64,000 nt of DNA from Micromonospora_J zhanjiangensis (GTDB lineage: Bacteria; Actinomycetota; Actinomycetes; Mycobacteriales; Micromonosporaceae): contig NZ_JBHSBN010000006.1 of NCBI RefSeq assembly GCF_042650605.1, positions 62,001 to 126,000 of the forward strand, given 5' to 3'. Under the pieces are notes generated by a model. The model was not told the origin of the DNA and searched no databases. It saw only the letters and a program-made list of their open reading frames with translations. This document shows, piece by piece, positions 61,286-64,000 of this stretch. The position numbers and the translations under genes were made by a program. Positions within the stretch are counted from its first letter, which is position 1; every line of letters begins with the position of its first letter.

Positions 61286-62494
61286 TCAGTCCGGCCGGCC
61301 GGCCGGGACCACCGCCGCCCGCAGTTCGCTGACGTCGATCGAGCCGGTCGGCACGTCCCGCTCGACCGGGAAATACATCCGCTGCACGGCGGCCACCACC
61401 GCCTCGACGACCCGGTCCCGGAACCGGGGATCGACCAACCGGGCCCGGTCCACCGGCGAGGTGAGGTAACCGACGTCGACGCGTACCGCCGGCATCCGGG
61501 TCAACCGCAGCAGCTCCCAGGTCTTGGCGTGGATGTGACAGTCCCGCATCCCGGTACGCACGACGATCTCCCGCTGCACCAGGCCGGCCAGCCGTTCGCC
61601 AACGGTCGAGGTCACGCCGTTGCCGGTGCCGTAGTGGTAGGTCGCCACGCCGTCCGCCTCCGGATTGTGGTGCCCGTCCACGTGCAGCGAGATCAACAGG
61701 TCGCCGCCGAGCTCGTTGGCGGTCTCGGCCCGGGCCAGGTCGGACACGGCCACCGCGGCGGCCGGTCCACGGGTCAGGTGCACCCGCATCCCGGCGGCGG
61801 CGAGCCGGCCCTCCAGCCGGGTGGCCAGGTCGTACGCCAGGTCGGCCTCGGTCCAGCGGAGTGCGCCGTCGGGCACGACGACACCGGGATCGGAACCACC
61901 GTGCCCGGGGTCGATGACGATGACCTTGCCGACCAGGTCTGGTCCGGACTGGCCGAAGGCGTCCACCTCGCGCAGCCACTGCGGGCGGCCACCGACCACC
62001 TTGCGGCCCAGCCGGCGGAGCGCGTTCATCGTCTGCGGCCCGCAGGAGCCATCCGCCTTCAGGCCCACCTCGCGCTGGAACTGGGCGACGGCGCGGGCGG
62101 TACGGGCACCGTAGAGGCTGTCGGCGCGCCCCACGTCGTACCCCATCTCCAGCAGGCGCTCCTGCAGTGCCCGGACGTCCTCGCCGGCCAGCGGGTCGGG
62201 GACCGCGTGGTAGAGCGTCCGGGCGCCGAGCCGCCAGCGGGCGGCGTCCAGGGCCCGCCAGGTCTCCGCGCCGACCCGCCCGTCCACGCTCAGGCCCCGG
62301 CTCTGTTGGAAGGCGCGGACCGCGTGCTCGGTCTCCCACTCGAACTCGTCGTCCTGCCGCCCACCGTCGACGAGCAGGTCCAGGGCCGCCAGGATGTCCC
62401 GGATCTCCCGGACCGCGGCACCACGGTCACCACGTCGGATCGGACGCACGGACGACCTCCCTGTGCGTGTCTGCGGCTGGTCGGCCGGTCTCAT
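61286..62494 (-). CDS. cwlM: CwlM-like N-acetylmuramoyl-L-alanine amidase homologue
   Basis: 402 residues. Two peptidoglycan-binding_1 domains (RGDRGAAVREIRDILAALDLL ... FQQSRGLSVDGRVGAETWRAL; EDVRALQERLLEMGYDVG ... VAQFQREVGLKADGSCGPQT) precede an Amidase_3 domain (VIVIDPGHGGSDPG; Glu; LISLHVDGHHN). No signal peptide, so it is cytoplasmic like mycobacterial CwlM, which regulates MurA. Its position by trxA matches M. tuberculosis. Confidence 0.9.
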   Translation of the reverse strand: MRPADQPQTRTGRSSVRPIRRGDRGAAVREIRDILAALDLLVDGGRQDDEFEWETEHAVRAFQQSRGLSVDGRVGAETWRALDAARWRLGARTLYHAVPDPLAGEDVRALQERLLEMGYDVGRADSLYGARTARAVAQFQREVGLKADGSCGPQTMNALRRLGRKVVGGRPQWLREVDAFGQSGPDLVGKVIVIDPGHGGSDPGVVVPDGALRWTEADLAYDLATRLEGRLAAAGMRVHLTRGPAAAVAVSDLARAETANELGGDLLISLHVDGHHNPEADGVATYHYGTGNGVTSTVGERLAGLVQREIVVRTGMRDCHIHAKTWELLRLTRMPAVRVDVGYLTSPVDRARLVDPRFRDRVVEAVVAAVQRMYFPVERDVPTGSIDVSELRAAVVPAGRPD

Positions 62495-62713
62495 GTCGTA
62501 CCCGGGTGCCGACCGCCCCGGCGGGCGGGAACCGGCAGGTGGTAGCCGGTGCGGAGGAACGATCCGGAGCCTACCGTGACGACCGGGCCGGCGCCCCGGG
62601 TTGCCGGTACGCCCGCCCGGCCGACGGCCCGTCCCGATGCTCGGGCCGGTCGTTCCGGTCGACCGCCGCCACGACCACGCCAAAGGACCACGCCGGAGGA
62701 CCATGGAAAGACC

Positions 62714-62746
62714 GGTGCCCGCGTCCGGAAAGCGGACGCGGGCACC
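62714..62746 (-). terminator. trxA terminator hairpin
   Basis: A perfect 14-bp stem (GGTGCCCGCGTCCG with CGGACGCGGGCACC) and loop GAAAG, 20 nt after the trxA stop. Confidence 0.8.
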
Positions 62747-62766
62747 GAGGGCTGGTACGTCGGGAG

Positions 62767-63090
62767 TTACAGGGCGGACTCGATCATCCGCACCAGGTCC
62801 CCCTTGGGCTTGGCGCCGGCGACCGACTGGACCGGCTGGCCACCCTTGAAGACCGTGAGCGTCGGGACCGACATCACCCGGTAGGCCATGGCGGTCTCGG
62901 GGTTCTCATCGATGTTGAGCTTGACGATGGTGACCTTGTCACCCATCTCGTCGGCGATCTCCTCGAGCAGCGGAGCCACCTTACGGCACGGTCCGCACCA
63001 TTCCGCCCAGAAATCCACCAGCACCGGCTTGTCGGACTGCAGTACGTCGTTGACGAAGTTGGCGTCGGTGACAGCCTTTGTTGCTCCCAC
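62767..63090 (-). CDS. trxA: Thioredoxin
   Basis: 107 residues; WAEWCGPCRKVAPLLEEI holds the WCGPC active site, and VMSVPTLTVFKGGQPV the cis-Pro strand. GTG 63090 is preceded by AAGGAGGGG. It is reduced by the adjacent TrxB. Confidence 0.97.
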   Translation of the reverse strand: MGATKAVTDANFVNDVLQSDKPVLVDFWAEWCGPCRKVAPLLEEIADEMGDKVTIVKLNIDENPETAMAYRVMSVPTLTVFKGGQPVQSVAGAKPKGDLVRMIESAL

Positions 63091-63126
63091 GGAAAGCCCC
63101 TCCTTGCGGGTCTTGTCTTGAGTTGT

Positions 63127-64000
63127 TCAGTCTTCTTCCAACGTCGCGAGGAACCGCTCGGCGTCCAGGGCGGCGGAACAGCCGGTCCCGGCCGCGGTGA
63201 TCGCCTGGCGGTAGGTGTGGTCGACCAGGTCACCGGCGGCGAACACGCCGGGCACGCTGGTCCGGGTGCTCGGCGCCTGGACCCGTACGTAGCCGCTGTC
63301 GTCCAGCTCGACCTGACCGCGGAACAGCTCGCTGCGCGGGTCGTGGCCGATGGCCACGAACACGCCGGTGACGTCCATGACCTTGGACTCGCCGGTGTGT
63401 GCGTTACGGATCCGGACCCCGGAGACCTTACCGTCCGCGCCGAGAACCTCCTCGACCACGCTGTTCCACTCGACCCGGATCTTCTCGTTGGCGAGCGCCC
63501 GCTCGGCCATGATCTTGCTGGCCCGGAACTCGTCACGCCGGTGGATGATCGTGACGGTTTCGGCGAACTTGGTGAGGAAGGTCGCTTCCTCCATGGCGGA
63601 GTCGCCGCCGCCGACCACCACGATGTGCTGGTTGCGGAAGAAGAAGCCGTCACAGGTGGCGCAGGACGACACGCCGTGGCCGAGGTACTCCTGCTCGCCC
63701 GGGACGCCCAGCGGCCGCCAGGCCGACCCGGTGGTCAGGATGACCGCCTTGGCCCGGTACGCGGTCTCGCCGACGTACACGGTGTGCAGCGCGTCGGAGC
63801 CGACCACGCCGGTGTCGACCAGTTCGACCCGGGTGACGTCGTCGGTGAGGAACTCGGCGCCGAACCGCTCGGCCTGCTTGCGCATCGAGTCCATCAGTTC
63901 CGGACCCATGACGCCGTCCGGGAAGCCGGGGAAGTTCTCCACCTCGGTGGTGGTCATCAGGGCGCCGCCGGACTGCACACCTTCGACGATGAGCGGTTTG
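63127..64000 (-). CDS. trxB: Thioredoxin reductase (5' end outside window)
   Basis: The frame is open to the window edge; about 290 residues seen. KPLIVEGVQSGGALMTTTEVENFPGF, the redox CATC (GVSSCATCDGFFFRN), the NADPH motif VVVGGGDSAMEEA, and GVFAAGDLVDHTYRQAITAAGTGCSAALDAER. The missing N-terminus contains the FAD-binding GxGxxG. Confidence 0.97.
   Translation of the reverse strand, partial: KPLIVEGVQSGGALMTTTEVENFPGFPDGVMGPELMDSMRKQAERFGAEFLTDDVTRVELVDTGVVGSDALHTVYVGETAYRAKAVILTTGSAWRPLGVPGEQEYLGHGVSSCATCDGFFFRNQHIVVVGGGDSAMEEATFLTKFAETVTIIHRRDEFRASKIMAERALANEKIRVEWNSVVEEVLGADGKVSGVRIRNAHTGESKVMDVTGVFVAIGHDPRSELFRGQVELDDSGYVRVQAPSTRTSVPGVFAAGDLVDHTYRQAITAAGTGCSAALDAERFLATLEED

Overview
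The window is high-GC actinobacterial DNA from around the chromosomal replication origin. The block running leftward and rightward from about 47 kb has the classic order gyrA-gyrB-dciA-recF-gnd-dnaN-oriC-dnaA-rpmH-rnpA-yidD-yidC-jag-rsmG-parA-parB-cwlM-trxA-trxB. This matches the origin region known from Mycobacterium and Streptomyces. The gnd gene between dnaN and recF, the DUF3566 and DLW-39 genes, the tRNA-Ile/tRNA-Ala pair next to gyrA, and several small Cys-rich or XRE/DUF397 proteins point to Micromonosporaceae (inference; no species is assigned).

Left arm (1-31.7 kb) is accessory to semi-core. It holds an MFS transporter fragment, a rhodanese, a GDSL hydrolase and an XRE regulator. These are followed by four tiny GTGA-coupled genes and a 1344-residue NACHT NTPase whose C-terminal half is a 13-unit, 35-residue HEAT-like array almost identical at DNA level. 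That NLR-like gene ends inside a truncated HD-domain gene. Then come proS, an epimerase, CBS, SufE and FrnE-type DsbA genes, a YbaK deacylase, an alpha/beta hydrolase-TetR operon, two NarL-type two-component systems, a giant CtpI-like P-type ATPase, an ABC exporter, an L,D-transpeptidase and two secreted cell-wall hydrolases sharing an identical C-terminal domain.

The middle (31.9-36.6 kb) holds DUF1697 and XRE-DUF397 genes and an LtrA-family membrane protein. A relic of an integrated element lies against tRNA-Ala: a 26-bp near-duplicate of the tRNA 3' half sits at 34.6 kb and an integrase box remains at 36.1 kb.

The origin block (36.4-64 kb) is conserved. oriC (about 47.4-47.9 kb) carries many DnaA boxes and an AT-rich stretch. 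Further DnaA boxes lie in the gyrB-gyrA spacer, upstream of dnaA, and beside parS. Five parS sites cluster at 54.4-58.5 kb (two inside the parA reading frame) and one degenerate parS-like site is 40 kb away at 14.19 kb. ParA/ParB segregate origins, DnaA/DnaN/RecF/DciA/gyrase run replication, YidC/YidD/RnpA/RpmH/Jag serve membrane insertion and RNA processing, and CwlM/TrxA/TrxB close the block.

The best candidate for an undescribed system is the NACHT-repeat gene at 5.1-9.1 kb, possibly with its upstream mini-gene operon.
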